The notes beneath the pieces were generated by a model. It did not search any database, was not told where the DNA came from, and saw nothing but the letters and a program-made list of their open reading frames with translations. A program made the translations under genes and the position numbers. From NCBI GenBank assembly GCA_947589045.1, contig CANQBQ010000020.1, positions 1 through 33,508 of the forward strand: a stretch of DNA of 33,508 bases, in the 5' to 3' direction. Positions 24,049 through 32,800 of the stretch are shown one piece after another (positions within the stretch are counted from its first letter, which is position 1; every line of letters starts with the position of its first letter). This stretch comes from an uncultured Clostridia bacterium. Its GTDB lineage: Bacteria; Bacillota; Clostridia; Monoglobales; Monoglobaceae.

Positions 24049-25950
24049 TTAACTGTGCAGAAAAGTTATTTCGGTGTCTGTGTTCCAGTTATAGTCACCC
24101 TTGTATGGCGTCCTTTCATAGTCCGGTCCCGGAGGATAACCTTCGGTCGTCACGTACACAAGGAAAACATAAACGGCGGTCGCTTCGTTTCCGTTTACCT
24201 CTATGTAATTTATGGGGGTGCCGCTCTCCTTTTTCAATATCTGAGGAGTATCTCCGCTAAAACGTACAAGCGGTTTGTCATCCGGGTCTTGTATCGGATT
24301 TTCAAGCTCATATTTCGCATAAAGATAGAACTTTTGTGTTCCCTCTTCCGCTTGTCCGCTGTATGTAATTTCCTGCTTCGGCAAAGAAATTTCTCCGAAC
24401 ACCGTGTCCTTGATTGTAATTTGAGGAAGGCTGAATTGCAATTCCCATTTTCCGGTATCTGTGTTCAGCCACTCATCATTCATCGGGTAACAAGGGTGTG
24501 CTAAAACCGCACTCGCCGCCGCACCGCACTTTTGCAGCACTTCAGCGTCTATATTTCTCAATACCACCGCATTATCCGCCAGCTTTGCATTTGTGACCGA
24601 CCCGTCCGCTATTTTTGCGGTAGTAACCGACCCGTCCGCGATGTTATATTCCTCCACCGCGTTATGACCGATGTTGTTATGCCATACCGAATTCTCCGCG
24701 AGTTTTACGTGGGTTACCGCACCACCCGAGATTTTACCTTCGGAAATCGCTCCGTCCGCTATTTTTGCAGTAGTAACCGCGCCGTCCTGAATTTTATTAA
24801 ATGTAATGGCACCGTTTGCAATCTTGTCGTTGGTCACTGCTTGACTGCCGAGATTTTTCTCCCAGACCGAGTTTTCACCGAGCTTTACGTGTGTTACCGC
24901 GCCGTCCTTGATAACCCTCTCGTCTATTGTTTTATCGTTTATAAGCATACCGTCAATCTCTTTGTTCGGTATCTTGTCCGCCGTCACTGCGTTGTCCGCT
25001 ATTTTATCGGTCGTCACCGAACCGTTGGGGTGGTCGAGCACCGCCGCCGACTTGTGCGCGTCAAGTTTATCCGACAAATCGGCAACTTGGTCGGACATAG
25101 CAAGCTCTGTCCAGTCGTTCCATACCCCTTTTTCGTGGTCGTCAATGCCGTAACGGAATTTGTGACAGTTCTTATAGACGCTGTATTGCAGCATTACGGC
25201 GAGAATGGCATCGGTATATTTGTCACCCCTAAAATTGATTTCAAAACGGGAGACCGAAACTATTTCGGTACCGACATAATATAGCGCGTCCGGTTCGCCG
25301 CCGTAGCCTTCCTGATAGTGATTGATAAGGTACCTGCCGTCGTGGAGCATATGGTCGTAATCGGGAGCGGAGGGCTCCCAGTTTTCGTTGTAGTCGTCCA
25401 GCTTTTTCGCCTCGACGCTCTGCCCGTAAACCAATGAATTTATTGCGCTTACGAGATTTTTCTCGAAAGTCGTCACACCGTCGCCCGCCTTTAAATCCTC
25501 AATGCTGCCGATTTGCCCCTTGAGCTTGGAAATTTCCTCCGTCATATCGGGGGAGTCGCTTTTGGCGCGTTCTATTTCATTGGATAAAGACTGCATGAGC
25601 GAGGTTATCTGGGCAGTCACGCTCTTTTTGTTGATTGTCACGGTGCGCTCGCCGATTTTTGCGTCGGTCACGCTTTTGTCCTTGATTTTGTCGCTCGTCA
25701 CCGCATTTGAAGCTATCGTTCTTTCGCTGACCGACCCGTCCGCGAACTTTGGCTCGGTGACTGCGTTATTCGCTATTTTGTCGGTTGTTACTGCGCTGTC
25801 CGCTATTTTCACGGTCGTTACCGATCCGTCGGGGTGGTCGAGCGGCGTTTTTTCGGTGTGCTTCTTGATAACATCTTCAAGATATTCCCTGACGTAGCCG
25901 CCGTCCTCACCGTAGTATTCCTTGTGCTTTGAATTAAACCAAAGAGACAT
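24049..25950 (-). CDS. Phage tail fibre / tail spike-like protein (633 aa)
   Basis: This is a probable receptor-binding fibre. Two blocks (about residues 40-115 and 305-480) consist of degenerate 10-20-residue repeats of the type GSVTTAKIADGAV, known from fibre shafts that wind into trimeric beta-helices. A copy of LDHPxGSVTT opens each block. Between them lies a globular part with HDGRYLINHYQEG and GVWNDWTELAMSD, resembling the pyocin-knob domains of tail fibres. The C-terminal 120 residues, with SLPQITIKDTVFGEISLPKQ, form a distinct tip. AGGAGG stands before the ATG. The repeats also repeat at DNA level and could change number by slippage or recombination. Confidence 0.82.
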   Translation of the reverse strand: MSLWFNSKHKEYYGEDGGYVREYLEDVIKKHTEKTPLDHPDGSVTTVKIADSAVTTDKIANNAVTEPKFADGSVSERTIASNAVTSDKIKDKSVTDAKIGERTVTINKKSVTAQITSLMQSLSNEIERAKSDSPDMTEEISKLKGQIGSIEDLKAGDGVTTFEKNLVSAINSLVYGQSVEAKKLDDYNENWEPSAPDYDHMLHDGRYLINHYQEGYGGEPDALYYVGTEIVSVSRFEINFRGDKYTDAILAVMLQYSVYKNCHKFRYGIDDHEKGVWNDWTELAMSDQVADLSDKLDAHKSAAVLDHPNGSVTTDKIADNAVTADKIPNKEIDGMLINDKTIDERVIKDGAVTHVKLGENSVWEKNLGSQAVTNDKIANGAITFNKIQDGAVTTAKIADGAISEGKISGGAVTHVKLAENSVWHNNIGHNAVEEYNIADGSVTTAKIADGSVTNAKLADNAVVLRNIDAEVLQKCGAAASAVLAHPCYPMNDEWLNTDTGKWELQFSLPQITIKDTVFGEISLPKQEITYSGQAEEGTQKFYLYAKYELENPIQDPDDKPLVRFSGDTPQILKKESGTPINYIEVNGNEATAVYVFLVYVTTEGYPPGPDYERTPYKGDYNWNTDTEITFLHS

Positions 25951-25965
25951 ATAAAATCCTCCTTT

Positions 25966-26205
25966 CTATCTGCCGCAAAGGCGGTCGACAAGCTCCTGCG
26001 CCGCGCGGGACTGCTTCTCGCTTCGCTCAAGTATCAGAGCAACGCTTTTGGGGACCGTAACGCTCACGCCGCGCTGTATCTGATAGTTTACACCGTTGAG
26101 CGTGACGGTAACGTCGTCGTTACCGCGTATCCTGGGCAGAGTTATCTCCACCTTTTCGTCAAATTCGTTAACTTCAATATTATTTTTGTTTTTGCTTTCA
26201 GCCAT
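25966..26205 (-). CDS. Small phage structural protein, function unknown (79 aa)
   Basis: This small protein has a charged N-terminus (MAESKNKNNIEVNEFDEKVEI), a beta pair (VTVTLNGVNYQIQRGVSVTVP) and a C-terminal helix (ALILERSEKQSRAAQELVD). Short proteins with a GVNYQIQRG-like phrase followed by a helix are often found beside major capsid genes; I cannot name a function. It has a good AAGGAG ribosome site, lies between capsid and fibre genes, and follows the hairpin at 26233-26254. A minor decoration or assembly role is a guess. Confidence 0.65.
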   Translation of the reverse strand: MAESKNKNNIEVNEFDEKVEITLPRIRGNDDVTVTLNGVNYQIQRGVSVTVPKSVALILERSEKQSRAAQELVDRLCGR

Positions 26206-26232
26206 AATAAAGTCTCCTTTTTTTAATATTAA

Positions 26233-26254
26233 GGGAGCGTCGGGCGACGCTCCC
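26233..26254 (-). promoter_or_regulatory. Hairpin after the major capsid gene
   Basis: GGGAGCGTC and GACGCTCCC form a perfect 9-bp stem with a four-base loop and no adjacent T run. It lies 15 bases past the capsid stop. It may stabilise the capsid mRNA or lower expression of the genes beyond it, rather than fully terminate. Confidence 0.5.
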
Positions 26255-26268
26255 CATTATTTGCGGAT

Positions 26269-27234
26269 TTACTTATACGAACAGGTGGATTCTATCCTTA
26301 CCATATATTCGCTTGACAGTATCTCCGCCGTCTGTGTTGCTTTCCAGCCAATCGTACTGCGCTGGTCGAGCGGGTCGCCCGTTCCCGCGCTGCCCTTCTG
26401 CTTGATGATGGACTCGAGCCCGCCGCCGGTTATCGAGGTTACGCCGTAGGCGTTCTGACCTATAACCAGAGTTGAGTAGACGTCGCGGGAGCCGCTTCCC
26501 TCGCCCTCGAAAATTTTGGCTTCGGTGCTCTCCACAAATACTACGCCGTGGATTTTGCCTATCGCGCCGCTGTACCAGTCCTCGGGGTCTACGTTCTGCT
26601 TGATTTCTTTCCATTCGGGGTCGTTTGTGAGGTCGTTCGCAACGTCGGGATGAATGATTGCGACATAGCAGCCGTCGCGGAACGGACTTGCGTTGTTGCG
26701 CTTGAGGGTTGCGACTGCCTTTTTGATTTCGGCTACGGTGAGGTAGTCGTTGCCGCTCGCCGCGCCGCCCGTGAGCGAACTGCGGTCACTCTTTGAGTTG
26801 ACGTACTGAACGTTGGTGCCCGCGTTGATTTTTTCGCGCACTACCGTGTCAAGCGTTCTGCCCGCCTGGTCGCCCAAAATCGCCTGCGTCTCCATTATTA
26901 CATCGTCCACCGCGGTCAGATTGAGCAGGTCCGATGTGGTGATATAGTCGCCGTACTGGTCTACCGTTGCGGTTACCGAAACCACGTTGAGGCTGTTGCC
27001 GTCGGGCGTAACACCCTCGGTCAGCGGAGTGGTCGCCTTGGCGAGCGGGCTGAACTTTCTGAACTGAATGGTCTTGCCGTTGTTGGGCGGAATGGGCTTC
27101 TTCTGACCGAACGCCGCGTGTACGAGCTTGGGAGTCGCGTATCTGATGAGCGCGCGGTCGTAAAAGGTCTGCATTTCGCTTGTAAGGCTGTTGTTTAAGT
27201 TGTTGGTAGTAGTTGTCTGAACAGTGTTTGCCAT
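26269..27234 (-). CDS. Major capsid protein, N4-gp56 family (321 aa)
   Basis: This is the shell-forming HK97-fold capsid subunit. The sequence shows the features of the N4-gp56 group: the N-terminal FYDRALIRYATPKLVHAAFGQKKPIP region, GKTIQFRKFSPL, the TPDG turn followed by a strand repeat, QYGDYITTSDLLNLTAVDD, VAIIHPDVANDLTNDPEWKEI and a C-terminal GWKATQTAEIL segment. Length is in the normal range. There is no N-terminal propeptide or fused protease, in keeping with a separate scaffold gene upstream. AGGAGG stands before the ATG. It is intact with no frameshift, which argues against a simply decaying prophage. Confidence 0.9.
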   Translation of the reverse strand: MANTVQTTTTNNLNNSLTSEMQTFYDRALIRYATPKLVHAAFGQKKPIPPNNGKTIQFRKFSPLAKATTPLTEGVTPDGNSLNVVSVTATVDQYGDYITTSDLLNLTAVDDVIMETQAILGDQAGRTLDTVVREKINAGTNVQYVNSKSDRSSLTGGAASGNDYLTVAEIKKAVATLKRNNASPFRDGCYVAIIHPDVANDLTNDPEWKEIKQNVDPEDWYSGAIGKIHGVVFVESTEAKIFEGEGSGSRDVYSTLVIGQNAYGVTSITGGGLESIIKQKGSAGTGDPLDQRSTIGWKATQTAEILSSEYMVRIESTCSYK

Positions 27235-27259
27235 AGTTTTCCTCCTTAGAATTTAAAAA

Positions 27260-27814
27260 TTAAAATGTGATTTTCTCGCCGCTTTGGACGCGCTCAAATA
27301 TTTCGTCTATCTGGCTGTCGGTAAGGCGGTCGGGATTTAAATATGCCGATGCGGCAGGCGCGCTCTCGGTACCCGACTCCGCAATTCGGCTGCGCCGCGC
27401 CGAGATGTCCGCGGCTACCGCAGACCTTGCCCGCGACAAAATGCTGTTTTTGTGGCAGAGATAGTAAGCGTCCTCGGCAGAAATGCCGTTCTCGGCTATC
27501 AGACTTGCAAACTTCGGATTTTTAAGCTCCTCGTCAAAGTCAAATTCGGGGCTTTGGTTTAAAGTGCTTTCCTCGCGCGCGTCGGTCAGACGGTCAAATT
27601 TCTCCGCCTTTTCGCGCGTGAGACGGTCGTCTTTAAGACGCGCTCCGATTATCCTGTCGATTTCGCTCTGCCACTCCTGCTCTGTCGCAAAGGTCTTAAA
27701 CGGTGTTTGCGGCCCGGCGGGGTCCGCTGTTGTTACTGCGCCGGTATTTATTTCGTTTTGCGGCTGAACGACGTCCGCGTACTGCCCTGCGTTCATAGTT
27801 TTATCTTCTTTCAT
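27260..27814 (-). CDS. Phage scaffolding-like protein (184 aa)
   Basis: This is an acidic, mostly helical, low-aromatic protein between portal and major capsid genes, the usual site of the scaffold. It starts with a flexible Gln/Thr/Pro-rich region, then a charged helical core (EQEWQSEIDRIIGARLKD, TREKAEKFDRLTDAREES) and ends with a short helix plus basic-hydrophobic tail (DEIFERVQSGEKITF) that could contact the capsid subunit. I chose ATG 27814, which is 8 bases after GGAG; the ATG at 27820 is too close to it. No protease motif was seen. Call by position and character. Confidence 0.6.
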   Translation of the reverse strand: MKEDKTMNAGQYADVVQPQNEINTGAVTTADPAGPQTPFKTFATEQEWQSEIDRIIGARLKDDRLTREKAEKFDRLTDAREESTLNQSPEFDFDEELKNPKFASLIAENGISAEDAYYLCHKNSILSRARSAVAADISARRSRIAESGTESAPAASAYLNPDRLTDSQIDEIFERVQSGEKITF

Positions 27815-27826
27815 TTTCATCTCTCC

Positions 27827-29449
27827 TTAGATTTTATTTTGGATTTTCGGCACGGATTTCCTGAGCCCGTCAAGAATTCTGTCCTTGCCGTCAAACTGCA
27901 TACATTCGACAAGCAAAATTGCGTTTTCTCTGTTCTCCGGCTCAAACACGCCCGCATTCCATAAATCGAGCATAGCCTGATTTTGCGATATTCTGCTGTA
28001 AGGATTGTTTTTCTGAGGACTTATGATGATGTCAAACTCAATTCTCCGCCTCAAAACCTCGCCGTCTATCGTGATAAGCTCGTCCTTTAAGCCGTCGCCC
28101 GAAAATTCAATGTATTCGGGCTTTGCGCCATTTCCGACGCGGTATGTCCTCGTCTCGGGGTGGAACTGCCTCAAAAGCTCTATGAGCATGGCAATTATGC
28201 GGCGGTAAGCCTCATATCCCTCGCTTCGCATATCACGCGAGATTTTTTCGCCCGCGTTCTGAAGCGCCATAATCGCGGAATATGCGGTTACGCCCGCCGT
28301 GGTGCCGCCCTGGAGTACGTCGCGGCTGCCCGAGATTTCCTTCATCTCGTCAATCTTTTTCTGACGGTGCTCGATTATGTAGTCGTGCATAGGCGATACG
28401 GTGAGCTCGCGTATATTTTCGTCCAGTACCGAACCCGAAACGTGGATTATGTCCTTCGACAGGTCGCAAAGCTCGTGTTCGTTGACTCCTCCGTTGTCCT
28501 TGATCATAAACCTCGTTTTGCTTGCGGCTATGGCGTTTTTGCATATAAGCTCGTCCAGCTTGTCGATATATATTTGCTGATTTTTTATGAGGTCGATAAG
28601 CCCGAAGCTCACGGGGCTGTCCTCGTCGGGATAGAGAGCGTCTATGACGAACGGATACATACCGTGGTCGTAAAGTCCGCCCCGACCCGCGTCCTCGCTC
28701 GCCGCGAGTATGGTGTCTCCGCAGAATTTTATCAGCTCGACCGTCGAGCCGTACTCGCCGCGCTTTTTGTAGTAGCAGTCGATAACCATTGTCTTGCCGC
28801 GCAGTATCTCGCTCTGCAGAGTGTTTTGATTGTCGTCGTAGGTGAGAAAGTCCATTGAATTTGCGTTGTCCGCAATCTCCGCGGCGGGATATTTGCGCTT
28901 TAACTCCTCGGTGTCGCACAGCGAGGTCAAAAACAGGAATTTGCTGTCTTGAATGTCGCTCACGCCCGGCTCCCAGAACAGGTTTAAAAGGTCAATTTTC
29001 TTGATGACTATCTCGCCCGCCGCGTCCTTTGTCGGGTCAAAAAATATTCCGTAACACGACGCGCCGTTTTTGAGCTTGTACCACCACGCGCGGGAATAGG
29101 TCTGCTTGAAGTTGCACAGGTCAAGCCTGCGCGGAATGACTTTCGAGAGCGTGAGCGCAATTTTGCGGTCTTTTTTGTCTCGCTCGATGATGTTGGGCTC
29201 GGGATAGTTGTCCATAATTTCGGCGTGCTTTGTCGCGAGTACGTTGAAAAGGTACGAGGTGCTGACTTCGGGTATCTCACCCCCTCCCGCCGTGTATAAA
29301 TTCTTGAACCAGCGGTTGTTTTCAATAATTCTTGCGTCGTATCCGCGTTTGCTCGCCTTGTAGATTTTAAACTGCTCGCGTATCTTCTCAAAAAATTCGG
29401 GCTTTATGTTCCCGCTATACGTCGCTTTCTTCTTCGCTTGGGTAATCAC
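27827..29449 (-). CDS. Phage portal protein (540 aa)
   Basis: This is the dodecameric gateway at one capsid vertex through which DNA passes. The length and sequence pattern fit podoviral portals: an N-terminal helical clip/wing region with NNRWFKNLYTAGGGEIPEVSTSYLFNVLATK (given as a motif region around residues 44-75), a middle FDPTKDAAGEIVIKKIDLLNLFWEPG beta segment, PFVIDALYPDEDSPVSFGLIDLIKNQQIYIDKLDE, typical of portals before the stem helix, and GVTAYSAIMALQNAGEKISRD. The start is GTG 29449, with GGAGG 12 bases upstream and inside the preceding gene. The presence of a portal implies a DNA channel, yet no terminase lies nearby. Confidence 0.85.
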   Translation of the reverse strand: MITQAKKKATYSGNIKPEFFEKIREQFKIYKASKRGYDARIIENNRWFKNLYTAGGGEIPEVSTSYLFNVLATKHAEIMDNYPEPNIIERDKKDRKIALTLSKVIPRRLDLCNFKQTYSRAWWYKLKNGASCYGIFFDPTKDAAGEIVIKKIDLLNLFWEPGVSDIQDSKFLFLTSLCDTEELKRKYPAAEIADNANSMDFLTYDDNQNTLQSEILRGKTMVIDCYYKKRGEYGSTVELIKFCGDTILAASEDAGRGGLYDHGMYPFVIDALYPDEDSPVSFGLIDLIKNQQIYIDKLDELICKNAIAASKTRFMIKDNGGVNEHELCDLSKDIIHVSGSVLDENIRELTVSPMHDYIIEHRQKKIDEMKEISGSRDVLQGGTTAGVTAYSAIMALQNAGEKISRDMRSEGYEAYRRIIAMLIELLRQFHPETRTYRVGNGAKPEYIEFSGDGLKDELITIDGEVLRRRIEFDIIISPQKNNPYSRISQNQAMLDLWNAGVFEPENRENAILLVECMQFDGKDRILDGLRKSVPKIQNKI

Positions 29450-29624
29450 CGCTTATGATGACCCTCCTTTCATTTTCTTTTTTGGGCTCAAATTCGTTTT
29501 CAAGGCTTCCGAACATAAACGACAGCTCTCTCACGAGAGCGGTTGCCCATTCGTGAATGTTCTGTAAATCTCCGCGCATATCGCCCGTTAAGACGCTCGG
29601 CGGAGGAAGCTCGTGTTTGGGCAT
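29415..29624 (-). CDS. Small protein at the head of the phage cassette (69 aa)
   Basis: This is the first gene of the cassette. ATG 29624 follows GGAGGTG at good spacing (a GTG at 29633 lies inside that site). The sequence starts MPKHELPPPSVLTGDMRGDLQ, has a central helix (IHEWATALVRELSFMFGSLENE) and an acidic tail, and its last 35 bases overlap the portal gene. Short proteins of this kind are common next to portals, but I cannot assign a function. The terminase expected here in a phage is absent: the next gene upstream is on the other strand. No convincing sigma-A promoter is visible in the 216-base gap before it. Confidence 0.65.
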   Translation of the reverse strand: MPKHELPPPSVLTGDMRGDLQNIHEWATALVRELSFMFGSLENEFEPKKENERRVIISGDYPSEEESDV

Positions 29625-29772
29625 TTTTCTCACCTCCGTTTCTTTTCTGTTTGCCTTGCAGTATCAGGATAATAAGAAAAGTGCGACACGGCGCGACATT
29701 GTTGCGCCTTGCCGCCGATATTTAAAAATTTTTGCATAATATGCGCCGAAAACGACCTCTTGCACAATTTTG

Positions 29773-29801
29773 TTGAAATATTCTTTTGTTTATGATAGAA
29801 T
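29773..29801 (+). promoter_or_regulatory. Promoter of the M6-type protease gene
   Basis: TTGAAA (29773-29778) and TAGAAT (29796-29801) with a 17-base spacer, 39 bases before the chosen ATG. Confidence 0.8.
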
Positions 29802-29840
29802 AACAAAAAGGGAGTTTTTTAGATGAAGGGAGGTTTTTTA

Positions 29841-32800
29841 ATGAAAAAAGTAATAATAAAATTTTTAACCGCATTATGTGTAATTGCTGCGGTTGTTATC
29901 AGCGTGAATGTTTATGCTGAAGAAAAAACCTTTTCCCAATGCAGCACGGACGGCGAACTGATGCAGGAAAGTTTTAATGCTCTTTTGCAAAAAAATATTG
30001 AAGTATCTGAAAATAATGATTTTGATAATAGAGATGAACTTTTTCAGACTTCATTTATGTCAAGTTATATAATGCCGTCAACCGGTGACGTGAAAGTGCT
30101 TGTTGTACCAATTGAATTTAATGATGAAAAGCTTAGTGAAACAATATGTGATGACATTCAAGAGTTATATTTTTCAGAACAAGATTTGACAAATACAGAT
30201 TTAAAATATGAAGATTTATCGGTTTGCGATTATTATAAAAGTGTATCATATAATAAACTGAGACTATCGGGAACAGTTCTGCCTGTCTATTCTGCGAAAG
30301 AAAACAGAAAATATTATGAGGCAATTGTAGATGGGAAACGGCTTGCAGCACAACTGGTTGCAGAAGCCATAAATTCATACGCAGATACTATAGGAGATTT
30401 ATCTGAATATGATTCTAACAACGACGGGTTTATAGATTGTCTCCATGTTATATGGGCAGGTGACTCCAACGGGCTGGACATTTGGTGGGCACAGGCTTTC
30501 AGAGGCGGAGTTTTTACGCTGTTTGACGGAACAAGTATGTTTACATTTGTTGGTATTCCGGAAGAACGAATGACACTTGATACTTGCGTGCATGAGACAG
30601 GGCATCTTTTTGGTTTACCGGATAATTACAGCGGCAGTACTTGTGTGCTTCCACTCGGCTGTGATGATTTAATGGCATGCAACGGTTATCACTTTAATGC
30701 GTTATATAAATATCTTCTTGATTGGGAAGATGTGAAAATATTACCTTATGAAGATATAACACAGGAAATTGAACTCTATGCCTCTGATATTTATAATGAA
30801 AACACGTTTGAGGAAACACGGGCGGTTATGTTTGTAACCGAACCGGAACAGCTTCCGTTTACCGAGTTTTATATTATAGAATATCGCGCTTCGGAATCAG
30901 AAGGATATAACACCTCTCCCGGAATAATTATCTGGCACGTTAATTTTGAAAGAACATTCAACGATAAAATATCTTTTGAATCAAATTGTTTAAAGCCCGT
31001 TCCTAAAAACGGAGAAATATATGTATTAGGAAAATTAGTCTTTGTTACACAAAATCGTTATTTTGCCGGAGATGAATTTTCGTCCGAAACATATCCGTCA
31101 AGTGATTTTTATGACAATATATATACGGGTGCTTATATGAAAGTTGATTCAACTGACAGCGAAAAAGCAACGATAATTGCGGGTTTTAAAGACCCCGACT
31201 TGAGTCCACCACCTGAAATATTAATTTCACCGCCGTCAAAAAAAGTGGCAAAACGCGGTGACACTGTAACATATACGGTAACATATAAAAACGCAGATGC
31301 AATAGGAGAGATATCCAAAACTTATCCTGATGAGTGTTATATTCTGCCTTATGTTCAAATTGATACTACGGGCAGTGTAGACACGACAACGTCATCTCAT
31401 CGTATTTATCTTGACGAAATAGACCCTTTGATGACAGAGACTACGCAAAGCGTGTGGGTTGGGAGCGGCGACGGAACAGCAGGTATGACTATTAAACCGC
31501 GAAGCGCCTATAATATCGGTGCGCTCGGCGGAAAACGCTATGCGCCGTCAGCGACATCAGAAACATTTATTATAGACAATACTCCGCCTGAAATTGTGTT
31601 AAACGGCAGCAGTGTGATAACATTGAATGTCGGAGATGAATATATTGAGCAGGGCGCGGAGATATCAGATAACCTCGACCCCGATATTAAAGATAAATTG
31701 GTTATAAAGAATTCTTCGGTAAATCCCAACAAGGCGGGTACATATAAGGTGTACTATACCGCCGTTGATCATGCGGGACACGAAACGAAAGTTATACGGA
31801 CCGTTAATGTGATTGGAAACGCAATCAATGAAATTCAATATTCCACAACCAAACTTACCAATCGTGATGTTGTTGCGACGTTAATTCCATCTATTGAACT
31901 GACAGAGGATACCGAACTTACACATACTTTCACCGAGAATGGAGAGCATACGTTTATCTTGACTGATTTGGAGGGAAATGTTTCGGAAATAACGGCAAAA
32001 GTCACGTGGATAGACAAAACAGTATCAATAATAGAATATTCAACCACTGAACCGACCAATAAGGACGTAACAGCAACTATGATACCTGCGGTAGGGTTGA
32101 CCTCGGATATGGAACTTACACATACTTTTACAGTCAACGGAAAATATACGTTCATATTAAAAGATGAGGAGGGCAATCTTGTCGAGGAAACCGCAGAGGT
32201 TGACTGGATTGACAAGATACCTCCTACATTTGATATAGAGTATTCAACAACAGAACCGACAAACAAATATATCAAATTGAAAGTATTTCCGTTAGAAGCT
32301 GTAGAAAGTATAAGGGTTTTTCGTTCTTGGCCTTCATGGGGTAATGTGACGCATGTAGGAACATCAGAAAATGAAGAATATTATGAACTTCCGCAAAACG
32401 GCAGATATCTGATAGAGGTAACAGATTTGGTAGGCAATATTACTAAAGAATATATAGAGGTAACATGGATAGATAAAATTCCACCCGAAATCAAACTAAA
32501 CGGTGACAGCGAGGTGACGGTGAAAGTCGGGGGAGAATATGTTGAACAGGGTGCGGAAGTAACCGACGATCTTGACCCCGATATCGCAAGTAAGTTGGTT
32601 ATAGACGACTCCGATGTGAATACAGGCACAGTAGGTACATATTATGTGTATTACGATGCTACCGACCATGCGGAAAACAAAGCGGTGCAAGTAGTCAGAA
32701 CGGTTAATGTTCGTGAAGCAAGAACAATTAGCTTTGTTAATTATGATAACGCTGTATTGCAAAATGAAAGTGTTGCGTTAGGCACAATTCCCGAATACAA

